Positions 35,516 to 44,299 of a stretch of DNA of 64,000 nucleotides are shown here, in pieces. Below the pieces are notes generated by a model. The model saw only the letters and a list, made by a program, of their open reading frames with translations. It was not told the origin of the DNA and did no database searches. Source of the DNA: Proteobacteria bacterium ST_bin16 (GTDB lineage Bacteria > Pseudomonadota > Gammaproteobacteria > Burkholderiales > Nitrosomonadaceae); contig MSXT01000006.1 in the NCBI GenBank assembly GCA_002083595.1, positions 1 to 64,000 on the forward strand, in the 5' to 3' direction. Position 1 is the stretch's first letter. The number at the start of each line of letters is the position of its first letter. Made by a program: the position numbers and the translations under genes.

Positions 35516-36434
35516 CGCGCGTACCAAAATAGTAGCCGTAACCGGTGCTACTGGCTTTATTGGTGGTGTATTAGTAAAAAAACTGATTCAGAGTGGATGG
35601 AGTGTTCGTGCACTCACCCGGAAAAAACAATCTTCAAGTCATGAGTCCATTCAATGGATTCAAGGCGACTTAGATAATTTGACAGCGCTGCATCATTTAG
35701 TCGATGATGCAGCGTTTGTTATTCACTGTGCTGCAACAGTAAGAGGTAGCTCTTTTCGTGAGTTTTCACATATCAATATCACGGGCACCCAGAATCTCTT
35801 ACGTGTTATTGCTCATAATAAACAATCTCCTCGGTTCTTATTAATCTCATCTCTAGCTGCACGTCAACCAGAACTATCCTGGTATGCACAAAGTAAGCAT
35901 TTGTCGGAGCAAGCGCTCGTTAAAGATTCGGAGTCATTGCGGTGGACAATATTTCGGCCAACGGCTGTTTATGGTCCCGGCGACAAAGAGTTAAAGCCAC
36001 TGTTTCAAGCAATGCATCGTGGAATATTTCCGGTTGTAGGAAAACTCAGCAATCGGGTCGGGTTAATTCATGTATATGATTTGGTTTCCGCTATGGAAGC
36101 CTGGCTAGCCTCTGAAAATAATCACAATGGAATTTTTGAGCTGGACGATGGTACGCCGGGAGGATACAGCTATCAGGGCTTAGCTGAAATAGCGCAGCGA
36201 GTATGGAAGCGTCCGGTGCATTGTATTACGGTACCCAATGTACTTATTCGAAGCATCGCTTCAGCGAACCTTTGGTTTGCTCGATTGCTTCGGTATTCCC
36301 CCATGCTGACCCCAGGAAAAGTGAATGAGCTACAACATCCTGATTGGGTATGTGATAATGCGCCGTTAATCCATGCACTTCCCGCGTGGCGGCCGAGTAT
36401 TCGTTTACAAGATGTATTATCTGAAGTAATCTAA
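35505..36434 (+). CDS. NAD(P)-dependent epimerase/reductase, CerR-like
   Basis: A 309-residue extended short-chain dehydrogenase. The nucleotide-binding motif VTGATGFIGG is near residue 14, and WYAQSKHLSE provides the catalytic YxxxK (near residue 128). The start is GTG inside the end of the ligase gene. In Caulobacter the homologue in the same position, CerR, reduces the 3-keto group of the sphingoid intermediate; I assign that role here from gene context. The general fold alone would also suit a sugar epimerase or a hopanoid/steroid dehydrogenase. Confidence 0.78.
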   Translation: MIDNARTKIVAVTGATGFIGGVLVKKLIQSGWSVRALTRKKQSSSHESIQWIQGDLDNLTALHHLVDDAAFVIHCAATVRGSSFREFSHINITGTQNLLRVIAHNKQSPRFLLISSLAARQPELSWYAQSKHLSEQALVKDSESLRWTIFRPTAVYGPGDKELKPLFQAMHRGIFPVVGKLSNRVGLIHVYDLVSAMEAWLASENNHNGIFELDDGTPGGYSYQGLAEIAQRVWKRPVHCITVPNVLIRSIASANLWFARLLRYSPMLTPGKVNELQHPDWVCDNAPLIHALPAWRPSIRLQDVLSEVI

Positions 36435-36465
36435 CTTCAAAATTTAACCACGCTGAATTTAATCT

Positions 36466-36720
36466 ATGACTGAAAGTAATTACGATGAGATCATGCAAGT
36501 GCTTTGTGATCGCCTAAGTAGTTTAACCAATTCCAATGTGCAAATTACTCCCGAGACAAATCTGATAAGCCAACTATCCATTGATTCAATTAAACTTCTT
36601 AATCTGATCATGGAAATTGAAGATACTTTTGATGTTTCAATTCCGATCAACGGGCTAACAGATGTGCAAACTGTCCGTGAATTGGTCGACTTGGTCTACA
36701 AAATAAAATCAGCGTCATAA
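36466..36720 (+). CDS. Specialised acyl carrier protein (AcpR-like)
   Basis: An 84-residue acyl carrier protein with the phosphopantetheine attachment serine at S41 in LSIDSIKLLNLIMEIED. It is acidic and helical as expected but differs from housekeeping AcpP (which has DSLD). It probably carries the acyl chain used by the transferase downstream, whose ATG overlaps this stop codon (TAATG). A second-pathway ACP next to a PLP acyltransferase is a hallmark of Caulobacter-type ceramide synthesis. Confidence 0.86.
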   Translation: MTESNYDEIMQVLCDRLSSLTNSNVQITPETNLISQLSIDSIKLLNLIMEIEDTFDVSIPINGLTDVQTVRELVDLVYKIKSAS

Positions 36721-37904
36721 TGAATCTACTCGAGAAAATTGATGCAGCAGCCGCTGCGAGAATAGCGCTTCTGCCTAATGGTGTGGGAGCTTTTGGCATT
36801 CCGATTGAAGAAGTATATTCTGCAACAGAAGCCAGAATCGGAGATCGTCGCGTACTCCTGTTAGGTACAAATAACTATCTAGGTTTGACTTTTGCTCCGG
36901 AGTGTATCCAAGCCGCGCACGAAGCTATTGATAAGGAAGGTACCGGCACCACGGGGTCGCGAATGGCGAATGGCAGCTATTTCGGCCATCGTGCTTTAGA
37001 AAGGGAATTTGCTGATTTTTATCAATGCAGCTCTAGCGTTGTTTTTACAACAGGCTATCAAGCAAACCTGGGTACGATTTCCGGCTTGGTCGGGCCGGGA
37101 GATACGGTGTTAATCGATGGCGATTCCCATGCGAGTATCTATGATGGCTGTATTCTCAGCGGGGCGGATATCATTCGCTTCAAGCACAATGATGCAGCTG
37201 ACATGGAGAAACGCCTGCGCCGGCTGGGTAATCGCGTTGAAACTACGCTGATTATTGCTGAAGGAATTTATAGCATGCTGGGTGATCAGGCGCCTTTGGC
37301 GGAAATTGTCAGATTAAAGAATCAGTATGGCTGCATATTGCTCCTTGATGAAGCCCATTCACTGGGCGTTCTGGGTGAAACAGGCCAAGGTCTGGTGGAA
37401 AAAACAGGGTTGCTGAAAGAGGTTGATTTTATTACCGGCACCTTCAGTAAAAGTTTGTGCAGTATCGGTGGATTTTGTGTAAGTAACCATCCGCAGCTTG
37501 AGCAATTGCGCTATATCAGCCATCCCTATATCTTTACCGCATCACCATCCCCAGCAACGATTGCTTCAACCCGCGCGGCATTAGAATTGTTGCGAAATGG
37601 AAATCATCTGCGGAAACAATTGTGGAATAACTGCACGCAGCTTTATTCGGCCCTCAAGGAAGCTGGTTATGAGCTTGGCCCGGACCCTGGCCCGGTTATC
37701 GCAGCGGTTGTGGACACGCCGCAACAAGCCCTGCTGCTGTGGCAAAGACTGCTTGAGCATAATATTTATGTGAATTTGATTTTGCCGCCTGCCGCACCGG
37801 AGGGTAAATCGCTGGTGCGATGCAGTGTGAACGCGGCGCATACCCGCGATCAGATTCAGTATGTAGGCGATACGTTTACAAAATTATTTAAAGAAATAAA
37901 CTGA
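36720..37904 (+). CDS. spt: Serine palmitoyltransferase-like alpha-oxoamine synthase
   Basis: A 394-residue PLP enzyme that condenses an amino acid with an acyl thioester and releases CO2. The PLP lysine is K244 (GTFSKSLCSIGG), the ring-stacking His is H137 (DSHASIYDG), and D210/H213 (LLLDEAHSLG) bind the cofactor. The family also contains KBL, BioF, HemA and CqsA; the partner genes (dedicated ACP, acyl ligase, CerR-like reductase) favour serine palmitoyltransferase, giving 3-ketosphinganine. Its codons look less AT-rich than those of the three genes before it. No N-acyltransferase for the next ceramide step is in the window. Confidence 0.82.
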   Translation: MNLLEKIDAAAAARIALLPNGVGAFGIPIEEVYSATEARIGDRRVLLLGTNNYLGLTFAPECIQAAHEAIDKEGTGTTGSRMANGSYFGHRALEREFADFYQCSSSVVFTTGYQANLGTISGLVGPGDTVLIDGDSHASIYDGCILSGADIIRFKHNDAADMEKRLRRLGNRVETTLIIAEGIYSMLGDQAPLAEIVRLKNQYGCILLLDEAHSLGVLGETGQGLVEKTGLLKEVDFITGTFSKSLCSIGGFCVSNHPQLEQLRYISHPYIFTASPSPATIASTRAALELLRNGNHLRKQLWNNCTQLYSALKEAGYELGPDPGPVIAAVVDTPQQALLLWQRLLEHNIYVNLILPPAAPEGKSLVRCSVNAAHTRDQIQYVGDTFTKLFKEIN

Positions 37905-38034
37905 CATTTCTAAGTTCCGCGATGTTATGTTGTAATCAATTGATTAACTTAACAAAGAAACAAGAATTCCTGCTGAATACTGAGTTTGCCGATACGTAAC
38001 GAGATCTGTACGGTCTTTTTCTGGAGGTGTTGCC

Positions 38035-38688
38035 ATGAGAATGTTGCAAGGATTGGTATTCGCATTTTTTTCTTGCCTTATCCATAGCAATGCATACGCA
38101 ATCAGCATCGTGTACCAAGGATTTGAATGTCTGAATGCCGTCAACACCGAAGATCCGACACCGGATAACGGCACGCCAGTGCAAAGCAAGTTTGAAGTCA
38201 TTGAGGATTCCGGAGACGGAATATACCGTTTAAACCTGACTGGCGGCATCCCTCGCTTCGTCAGTAACGATCGCACGGTATGTATTGATAAAGCGACAGC
38301 TATCGGCTATTCCGGAATTCCTGGCGATGTCTTGCCTCAGCCATTAGACGCAATCGACGCGACTGGTTATTTTGATGGAGAAGAACTGATAATTGTCACC
38401 AGTTCACTCTATACCGACTTAAGCGCTAGAAGAAATCCATTTTCGTCATTCACAACCAGTTTTATTTTTCCTTTTACAAATACGCTGATCTTTAAATTTA
38501 ATTCTGCAGCGTCCTCATTTAGATTGAAGAAAGTTGTGCGTAACCGGGGATTTGTGCACACCAGTGGTTCTACAAACTCGATAACGCCATTTTTTGAAAC
38601 AGTGCTGCCATCGTTTAACAAGGAAGCGCAGGATAAGCCAGTCATATTAACTCCGCTCTCTACGATAGAATATAAATTGGAGAAATGA
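38035..38688 (+). CDS. Secreted protein of unknown function
   Basis: A 217-residue protein with a signal peptide (about residues 1-22, cleavage near NAYA-I) and a predicted beta-rich mature part with two Cys that could pair. GGAGG lies 7 bases before the ATG. I recognise no family. It follows the spt-like gene after 130 bases on the same strand, so a common transcript is possible but not shown. Periplasmic or outer-surface location is inferred from the signal peptide and the lack of other membrane helices. Confidence 0.72.
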   Translation: MRMLQGLVFAFFSCLIHSNAYAISIVYQGFECLNAVNTEDPTPDNGTPVQSKFEVIEDSGDGIYRLNLTGGIPRFVSNDRTVCIDKATAIGYSGIPGDVLPQPLDAIDATGYFDGEELIIVTSSLYTDLSARRNPFSSFTTSFIFPFTNTLIFKFNSAASSFRLKKVVRNRGFVHTSGSTNSITPFFETVLPSFNKEAQDKPVILTPLSTIEYKLEK

Positions 38689-39076
38689 TTCGGTTGGCGC
38701 AAAATAATATTCAGTTGCGCTGATAACGATCTGCCAGTGTCTGCCTTGATGATCTAGCAGTGAATGGCTTCTTAGCAAGCTTCCGGCAAGCATCAGTAGT
38801 GCTAAATATTGGAGTGATAACCGTCTCCAGTCCATCATAAAAAATTAAGCTCATCAGCAATTAGTTTATTCGGATTGCGTTATGAGCCGAAAAGTGTGAT
38901 AGTTCACATCGCAACATGATAAGTTAGTCCGCGTAACAATAAATAAAAAACATGTTGTGGTAACTCTAAGGACTAATTAAATAAGGCGCTGAAGTTAAAC
39001 AAGTTTGTCATTGAAGTATGTTTTAATGCAAATTTAATGACGTTTCACATATACATTTTCACTATGGAGGGTAGCA
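38689..39076. other. Intergenic stretch before the lipoprotein gene
   Basis: 388 bases without a supported gene. GCGCAA/TTGCGC (38697-38702 / 38715-38720) forms a weak hairpin after the secreted-protein gene, and TTAGTCC...GGACTAA forms a distant inverted repeat near 38925-38977. A short minus-strand open frame here lacks a start signal and is ignored. The AT-rich end probably contains the lipoprotein promoter. Confidence 0.4.
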
Positions 39077-39589
39077 ATGAAATCTAGTAAGATCAGTAAG
39101 TTAGTGGCTTATACTATTCTTTTGTTATCATTGGGATTATTGTTTGGCTGTAAGCCAATTTTTGAAAAGAAACCAATTCCTAAAGATAACAAAGATGCGG
39201 CGGCTGCTCCGGCAGCAGCGCCAGCGCCAGCACCTACTCCAGCAGCACCGGCCGCAGCACCTGCTCCGGCAGCAGCTGAGCCCGCAGCTAAAATTGAAGA
39301 AGTGCAAAGTATACAGAGCATAGAATCAGCAGCCTCGACTCAGGAAGCTCAGCCAAGTGCCGCAGCCGCACCATCAGTGGATGATGGTGATGATGTGGTG
39401 AAAGTGACCCCGGCAATTATGCGGAAAATACAGCAAGCACTGGCAAGTGCAGGGTTTAATCCTGGTCCGGCAGATGGTGTCAGTGGCGCTAAAACAGTGG
39501 CAGCTATCGAAAGCTTCCAGAAACAAAATAACATTCCAACCGGTAAAATCACCAAAAGAACGTTACGCGCATTGGGTGTTGATTTCTAA
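39077..39589 (+). CDS. Lipoprotein with peptidoglycan-binding domain
   Basis: A 170-residue lipoprotein. The signal peptide ends in the lipobox LLFGC (Cys near residue 25). A Pro/Ala-rich spacer (about residues 40-75) leads to a PG_binding_1 domain (about 110-170) with MRKIQQALASAGFNPGPADG and AIESFQKQNNIPTGKITKRTLRALG. It would tether the membrane to the cell wall. GGAGG is well placed before ATG, and a strong terminator follows at 39617, so it is probably a single-gene transcript between the sphingolipid-like and hopanoid genes. Confidence 0.88.
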   Translation: MKSSKISKLVAYTILLLSLGLLFGCKPIFEKKPIPKDNKDAAAAPAAAPAPAPTPAAPAAAPAPAAAEPAAKIEEVQSIQSIESAASTQEAQPSAAAAPSVDDGDDVVKVTPAIMRKIQQALASAGFNPGPADGVSGAKTVAAIESFQKQNNIPTGKITKRTLRALGVDF

Positions 39590-39616
39590 GCGGCAAATTA
39601 CAGCATGAGATTTTAT

Positions 39617-39650
39617 ACACCAAGGATCTATGGTCCTTGGTGTATTTTTA
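39617..39650 (+). terminator. Intrinsic terminator after the lipoprotein gene
   Basis: ACACCAAGGA (39617-39626) and TCCTTGGTGT (39634-39643) make a perfect ten-base stem with a seven-base loop, followed by ATTTTTA. It lies 27 bases after the stop codon. Confidence 0.93.
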
Positions 39651-40022
39651 TCAGCTGGGTAATTTTCAATAATCGGGAAATTTATTTAGCGTTGTAATAT
39701 TATTGACGCTATTTCTTAGTTTTCCGGTTGATTTAAAAATATTTGCTATACGAACAACCATGTTCTATAGTTAAATTTCAAATCCGGTTTCAGAGATTAT
39801 TCAGGTAATTATAGATCTAAAGATGCTGAGCAATATCCATAGTCATTGGTTGTGATATCTACTTTAGTTTTAAATTCCTTAGCATAAGTTGAGTTTCGCT
39901 GTATGGCGCAAACTGTTTGCATGTATGTCAGCATTTTTCGGATAGATTTGCGTTATATACACGATTGGTTTTGTTAAATTTTGTTCAGTAGCATTAGTCA
40001 TTAATTTGCTTTTGAAGTACTT
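39651..40022. other. AT-rich upstream region of hpnH
   Basis: 372 noncoding bases between the lipoprotein terminator and hpnH. It probably contains the hpnH promoter, but I could not choose a hexamer pair with confidence. No gene is visible. Confidence 0.4.
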
Positions 40023-40037
40023 TTGGAGGTTTTGCTC

Positions 40038-41156
40038 ATGGGAGTTCCTTTACGTCAACAGATTGCGGTTGGCACTTATCTAATTAAACAGAAGTTAAAA
40101 GGGGTTAAAAAATATCCTCTGGTGCTGATGCTGGAGCCTCTATTTCGCTGTAATCTGGCATGTGCCGGGTGCGGAAAGATTGCGCATCCGGAAGATGTTC
40201 TCGATCAACGTCTTTCGTATGAAGAGTGCATGGAGGCAGTCGATGAATGTGGCGCGCCCATGGTGTCAATCCCGGGCGGTGAACCGTTGCTTCATAAAGA
40301 AATGCCACAGATTGTTGCGGGCATTATTAAACGAAAGAAATATGTTTATCTATGTACGAATGCGCTGTTGTTAAAGAAACGGATCGATGACTATACACCG
40401 TCACCTTATCTGACTTTCTCCATCCATTTGGATGGTATGAAGGAACGGCATGATGCCTCAGTTTGCCAGGATGGTGTTTTTGATCGTGCGGTTGAGGCGA
40501 TCAAGCTGGCACTGGAGAGAGGCTTTAGAGTGACAGTTAACTGCACGTTGTTTCAAGGCGAAACACCAGAGGATGTCGCTGAGTTTCTCGATTATGCCAT
40601 GGAGCTGGGTGTTGAAGCCGCCACAATCGCACCGGGCTTTAGCTATGAGAAAGCCCCGCAGCAGGATGTGTTCATAAAAAGCCAGGACACCAAAGTATTA
40701 TTCCGCGGCATTTTTGAATTGGGTAAAAAATTAAAGCGCAAATGGCGATTGAATCATTCCGCGCTGTATCTGGATTACCTGGCCGGAAATCAGGATTATG
40801 AGTGCACGCCGTGGGGAAATCCGACACGTAATGTATTCGGTTGGCAAAAGCCGTGCTATTTGCTGTCTGATGAAGGCTATGCAAAAACCTTCAAAGAGCT
40901 TCTCGATGATACGCCGTGGGAAAAATACGGTACGGCAAATAATCCAAAATGCGCACAATGCATGGCTCACTGCGGATATGAAGCGACTGCGGTAGAAGAT
41001 ACTCTGCAACGGCCATGGAAAGCGATGGTGGCAGCGATGAGAGGACCGAAGACGAGCGGTCCTATGGTCGCTGAACCTACACCAAAGTGGGCAACTGAAG
41101 AAAGCAAGGCATCCAAGAAGCTTTCAGACATAGCGGTCACACTGATAGATAAATAA
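40038..41156 (+). CDS. hpnH: Adenosylhopane synthase, radical SAM protein HpnH
   Basis: HpnH is the radical SAM enzyme that joins an adenosyl group to the hopene side chain, the first step in making extended C35 hopanoids. Radical SAM cysteines are C38, C42 and C45 (CNLACAGCG). The start is the ATG at 40038, 8 bases after GGAGG; the frame reads five codons further to a TTG that is not needed. At 372 residues it fits the family, with a C-terminal set of Cys (PKCAQCMAHCGYEA) conserved in HpnH. It begins a run with hpnB and hpnM; squalene-hopene cyclase is not in the window. Confidence 0.94.
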   Translation: MGVPLRQQIAVGTYLIKQKLKGVKKYPLVLMLEPLFRCNLACAGCGKIAHPEDVLDQRLSYEECMEAVDECGAPMVSIPGGEPLLHKEMPQIVAGIIKRKKYVYLCTNALLLKKRIDDYTPSPYLTFSIHLDGMKERHDASVCQDGVFDRAVEAIKLALERGFRVTVNCTLFQGETPEDVAEFLDYAMELGVEAATIAPGFSYEKAPQQDVFIKSQDTKVLFRGIFELGKKLKRKWRLNHSALYLDYLAGNQDYECTPWGNPTRNVFGWQKPCYLLSDEGYAKTFKELLDDTPWEKYGTANNPKCAQCMAHCGYEATAVEDTLQRPWKAMVAAMRGPKTSGPMVAEPTPKWATEESKASKKLSDIAVTLIDK

Positions 41157-41206
41157 CAGATGCAGGTACTGAGATTGGTTTTTATTTTTAGAATCTTTCT
41201 AGAATA

Positions 41207-42334
41207 ATGGTGGACTTAGTACTATACGCATCTGTTTTCGGTGCTATATGCTGGGTGGCACTGGCACTGCTCCCGTGGCGCCCCTGGAGCACGCGCGAGA
41301 AAATAGAAGCGCCAGCGTTATTCCAATCCGGTGAAGACCTGGGTGATATCACTGTACTGATTCCGGCGCGCAACGAAGGCCCTTATATCGGGCATACACT
41401 CAATGGTGTTAGAGCACAGGGTATCAATGTGCGTATCATTGTGATCGATGATCAATCCAGCGACGATACCGCTGAACAAGCAAGGCGCAGTGGTGCGCAG
41501 GTATTGTCCGGTACCGCGCCGCCTGCGGGGTGGAGCGGTAAATTATGGGCGCTGGAGCAAGGATTGCGGGAAGTAAAAACCCCCTACACCCTGCTATTGG
41601 ATGCGGATATCGAACTGGCCCCAGGAATTGCCGGTGAGTTACTGCGCAAAGCGCGCGCTGAGAATCTGGCTTTGGTATCGTTGATGGCTGAGCCGCCGAT
41701 GATGAACTTCATCGAACGCTTACTGATGCCAGCATTTATATTTTTCTTTAAGCTGCTGTATCCTTTCGGTTTGGCGAATAAACCGCAATCCCGCATTGCA
41801 GCAGCAGCGGGTGGATGTATTCTGGTGGAAACACAAGCATTGCGTTCTACCGGGGCGTTTGCCAATCTGCACAATGCGCTGATCGATGATTGCACTTTAG
41901 CTGCTCATATCAAGCGGACCGGTTTGCGTACTTATATCGGACTCAGCCATGCAGCGCGGAGTCATCGGGGTTATCATGCATTGCAGCCGATTTGGGAAAT
42001 GGTCGCTCGTACAGCTTTCACGCAATTAAAATACTCGCTGAATTTGCTCATCGTTTGCACTGTGTTAATGACTTCGATGTTTTGGGCCGCGCCGTTTGCA
42101 TTTTTGCTGCCATCTGTAGAGGCTTATACGGTGAGCGCATTGGCATGGATGGCTATGCTTTTTACCTATGCGCCAACTTTAACTTATTATCATCGTTCTC
42201 CGCTCTGGGGGCTGGCATTGCCCGCAATCGGCACATTGTATCTTGCCATGACCTGGACATCGGCACTGCGCTACTGGCGCGGGGAGCGTGCTCGTTGGAA
42301 AGATCGTCATTATGAAAGTAAAACAAACTATTAA
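41207..42334 (+). CDS. hpnB: Hopanoid-associated glycosyltransferase HpnB
   Basis: A 375-residue membrane-bound family 2 glycosyltransferase. It has an N-terminal helix (about residues 3-22), the catalytic domain with ITVLIPARNEGPYIG, IVIDDQSSDDT and LLLDADIELAPG (DxD), and three or four C-terminal helices (about 275-355). Proteins of this type are named HpnB because they cluster with hopanoid genes; the exact sugar and acceptor are not established. It lies 50 bases after hpnH and its end overlaps hpnM by 23 bases. Confidence 0.88.
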   Translation: MVDLVLYASVFGAICWVALALLPWRPWSTREKIEAPALFQSGEDLGDITVLIPARNEGPYIGHTLNGVRAQGINVRIIVIDDQSSDDTAEQARRSGAQVLSGTAPPAGWSGKLWALEQGLREVKTPYTLLLDADIELAPGIAGELLRKARAENLALVSLMAEPPMMNFIERLLMPAFIFFFKLLYPFGLANKPQSRIAAAAGGCILVETQALRSTGAFANLHNALIDDCTLAAHIKRTGLRTYIGLSHAARSHRGYHALQPIWEMVARTAFTQLKYSLNLLIVCTVLMTSMFWAAPFAFLLPSVEAYTVSALAWMAMLFTYAPTLTYYHRSPLWGLALPAIGTLYLAMTWTSALRYWRGERARWKDRHYESKTNY

Positions 42335-42950
42335 GTGGTTGCTGGCAGGATGCCTCATGCTGGCATTGTTATTATCTATCGCTCCGGTATTGAGCGCATC
42401 CGGCACTGGTTCGGACAACCCGGAACAAGTTATCGGTCAATTGCAATCTTCGCTGCTCCAAGTCATGCGTGAAGGTGAGAAACTGGGGTATGAGGGGCGT
42501 TATAAATTTCTCGAACCGGTCATTGATCAGTCGCATGACATCGATCTGATCATCAAGACTATACTCGGTGCAACTTACTGGTCGCAGTTGGACAAAACGC
42601 AGCAAGACTTGATTGGTAGCACTTTCCGCCAATTGAGTATTGCCACTTACGCCAGCCGGTTTACCCAATATGAGGGAGAGCAGTTTAAGATCATCGAGCA
42701 ACGCACCTTACCGCGTGATCAAACCCTGGTGCGCAGCCAGCTGACAAAATCTGACGGTGGTACGGTAAATTTTGATTATGTGCTACATCAAACGGAAGGA
42801 CACTGGCGGATTGCCAATATCCTGTTTGACGGCGTGAGCGATCTTGCCATAAAACGCGGAGAATATCGTGCCGTTTTGCAACGGGATGGATTTGCTGCAT
42901 TGATAGAACTGCTGAAGGAAAAAATAACTTTAGCTCAGCAGCAGAACTAA
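42312..42950 (+). CDS. hpnM: Hopanoid-associated periplasmic lipid-binding protein HpnM (MlaC-like)
   Basis: A 212-residue exported protein of the MlaC/Ttg2D family, which carries phospholipid-like molecules across the periplasm. I use the ATG at 42312 (MKVKQTIKWLLAGC), which has GGAAAGA upstream and gives a clear signal peptide (to about residue 32); the frame is open eight codons further to a GTG. Motifs include YWSQLDKTQQDLIGSTFRQL and the late GHWRIANILFDGVSDLAIKR. Its overlap with hpnB suggests coupled expression and a role in hopanoid trafficking. Confidence 0.88.
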   Translation: MKVKQTIKWLLAGCLMLALLLSIAPVLSASGTGSDNPEQVIGQLQSSLLQVMREGEKLGYEGRYKFLEPVIDQSHDIDLIIKTILGATYWSQLDKTQQDLIGSTFRQLSIATYASRFTQYEGEQFKIIEQRTLPRDQTLVRSQLTKSDGGTVNFDYVLHQTEGHWRIANILFDGVSDLAIKRGEYRAVLQRDGFAALIELLKEKITLAQQQN

Positions 42951-42953
42951 CAA

Positions 42954-44261
42954 TCAGGCCGTCTCGGTTTCACTGACGGGTTCAGGTTTACTATCCGTTT
43001 CTACTGTATCCGCACGAATTAAAGCGGCTGCAAAAAAGCCATCGGTTTGATGCAGCCGTGGGGATAATTGTAAGAATTCCCCGGTGTTGAGCGGTATTTT
43101 CTGCTGCGATAGCAATTCTGCACAATTCAATAAAGTAAATTGCGGATGTGTGGCAAGAAAATCACCGATAACGGCTTGGTTTTCTTCCGGCAGGAAACTG
43201 CATGTCGCATAGACCAGCCGGCCGCCGGGTTTAAGCAAACCGGCAGCGGCGGACAGAATAGCCGCTTGTTTTGCTTTCAATTCTTCAATACTCTGCGCAG
43301 ATTGACGCCACTTTAGATCCGGGTTGCGCCGCAAGGTGCCGAGACCGCTGCATGGCGCGTCGACTAATACGCGATCTATTTTTCCCGACAATCTTTTGAT
43401 CTTGCTGTCATTCTCATCCGCAATGCGCTGCGTATGCAAGTTCGACAAACCGGAGCGCTTGAAGCGGGGTTTCAGATTACTCAATCTTTTTTCCGAAACG
43501 TCAAACGCATAAAGACGTCCTTTTGAATTCATCAAAGCGCCCAATAGCAGCGACTTCCCGCCAGCACCCGCGCAGAAATCGACAACCATTTCGCCGCGCT
43601 TTGGCGCCAGTAAGTAGCCGAGTAACTGACTGCCTTCGTCCTGTACTTCTATTTTTCCCGATAAGAAAAGCGCGTGGCGATTGATCGCGGGTTTCCCGGT
43701 GAGACGGATGCCGCAGGGGGAATAAGGCGTTGCTTGCGCCTCGATTCCTTCTTGTGCCAATGTTTCAAGTACTTCGGCGCGCTTGGCGAGAATAGTATTC
43801 ACCCGCAGATCCAGCGGCGCCGGTTGTTGCAAGGAAAGCCCCAAATCAAGAATATCGCTATCCGGCATGCCGTGCTGCAATTTTTCCACCACCCATGCAG
43901 GAAATTCCGCCTGGATCGTTAGCGGTTGCGTGTCCGGTTTGCTGCCTTTGATTTCTGCCAGCCATTTGCTTTCTGTTTCGCTGATCAGCGGTGCCAATTC
44001 ACGCAAGTTCATGCCTTGAAATTTAGCCAGATAAGCGAGCACCAGAGCGCGTGGCGTTATGTTGTTTGCCAGGGTTTCAAGAAAAAAGCGGTGGCGTAAA
44101 ATGCCAAAAACGGTTTCCGCGATGAATGCCCGGTCTTGACCGCCAAGCATGGGGTTTTCCCGGAAGAAACGGCGCATGATGGCATCGGCAGGATAGTCCA
44201 GCGGCAGTACGGTACGCATGGCGACGATGGCCGCGTCCAATTGAGGAGGTGTTAAATGCAT
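42954..44261 (-). CDS. RsmB/NOP-family RNA m5C methyltransferase
   Basis: A 435-residue SAM-dependent methyltransferase for cytosine C5 in RNA. The N-terminal 140 residues are helical, like the NusB-like part of RsmB. The catalytic domain has the SAM loop VVDFCAGAGGKSLLLG, DAPCSGLGTLRRNPDLKW with the releasing Cys, and ATCSFLPEENQ with the nucleophile Cys. It could be RsmB or a paralogue; the true rsmB of betaproteobacteria usually sits near fmt, so I leave the name open. The last residues form a Glu/Thr-rich tail. It is convergent with hpnM, 3 bases away. Confidence 0.9.
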   Translation of the reverse strand: MHLTPPQLDAAIVAMRTVLPLDYPADAIMRRFFRENPMLGGQDRAFIAETVFGILRHRFFLETLANNITPRALVLAYLAKFQGMNLRELAPLISETESKWLAEIKGSKPDTQPLTIQAEFPAWVVEKLQHGMPDSDILDLGLSLQQPAPLDLRVNTILAKRAEVLETLAQEGIEAQATPYSPCGIRLTGKPAINRHALFLSGKIEVQDEGSQLLGYLLAPKRGEMVVDFCAGAGGKSLLLGALMNSKGRLYAFDVSEKRLSNLKPRFKRSGLSNLHTQRIADENDSKIKRLSGKIDRVLVDAPCSGLGTLRRNPDLKWRQSAQSIEELKAKQAAILSAAAGLLKPGGRLVYATCSFLPEENQAVIGDFLATHPQFTLLNCAELLSQQKIPLNTGEFLQLSPRLHQTDGFFAAALIRADTVETDSKPEPVSETETA

Positions 44262-44299
44262 TGATTTCCAGTGTGTGAGCTATCAGCGAAGCAAATGAA

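Noticed and set aside
38647..38838. A 63-codon minus-strand frame with a hydrophobic start.
   Set aside because: It overlaps the end of the secreted-protein gene and has no convincing start signal; the hydrophobic part is short.
39180..39300. Pro/Ala repeats in the lipoprotein looked like a frameshift or assembly artefact.
   Set aside because: The frame stays open from lipobox to peptidoglycan-binding domain, and such spacers are normal in wall-anchored lipoproteins.
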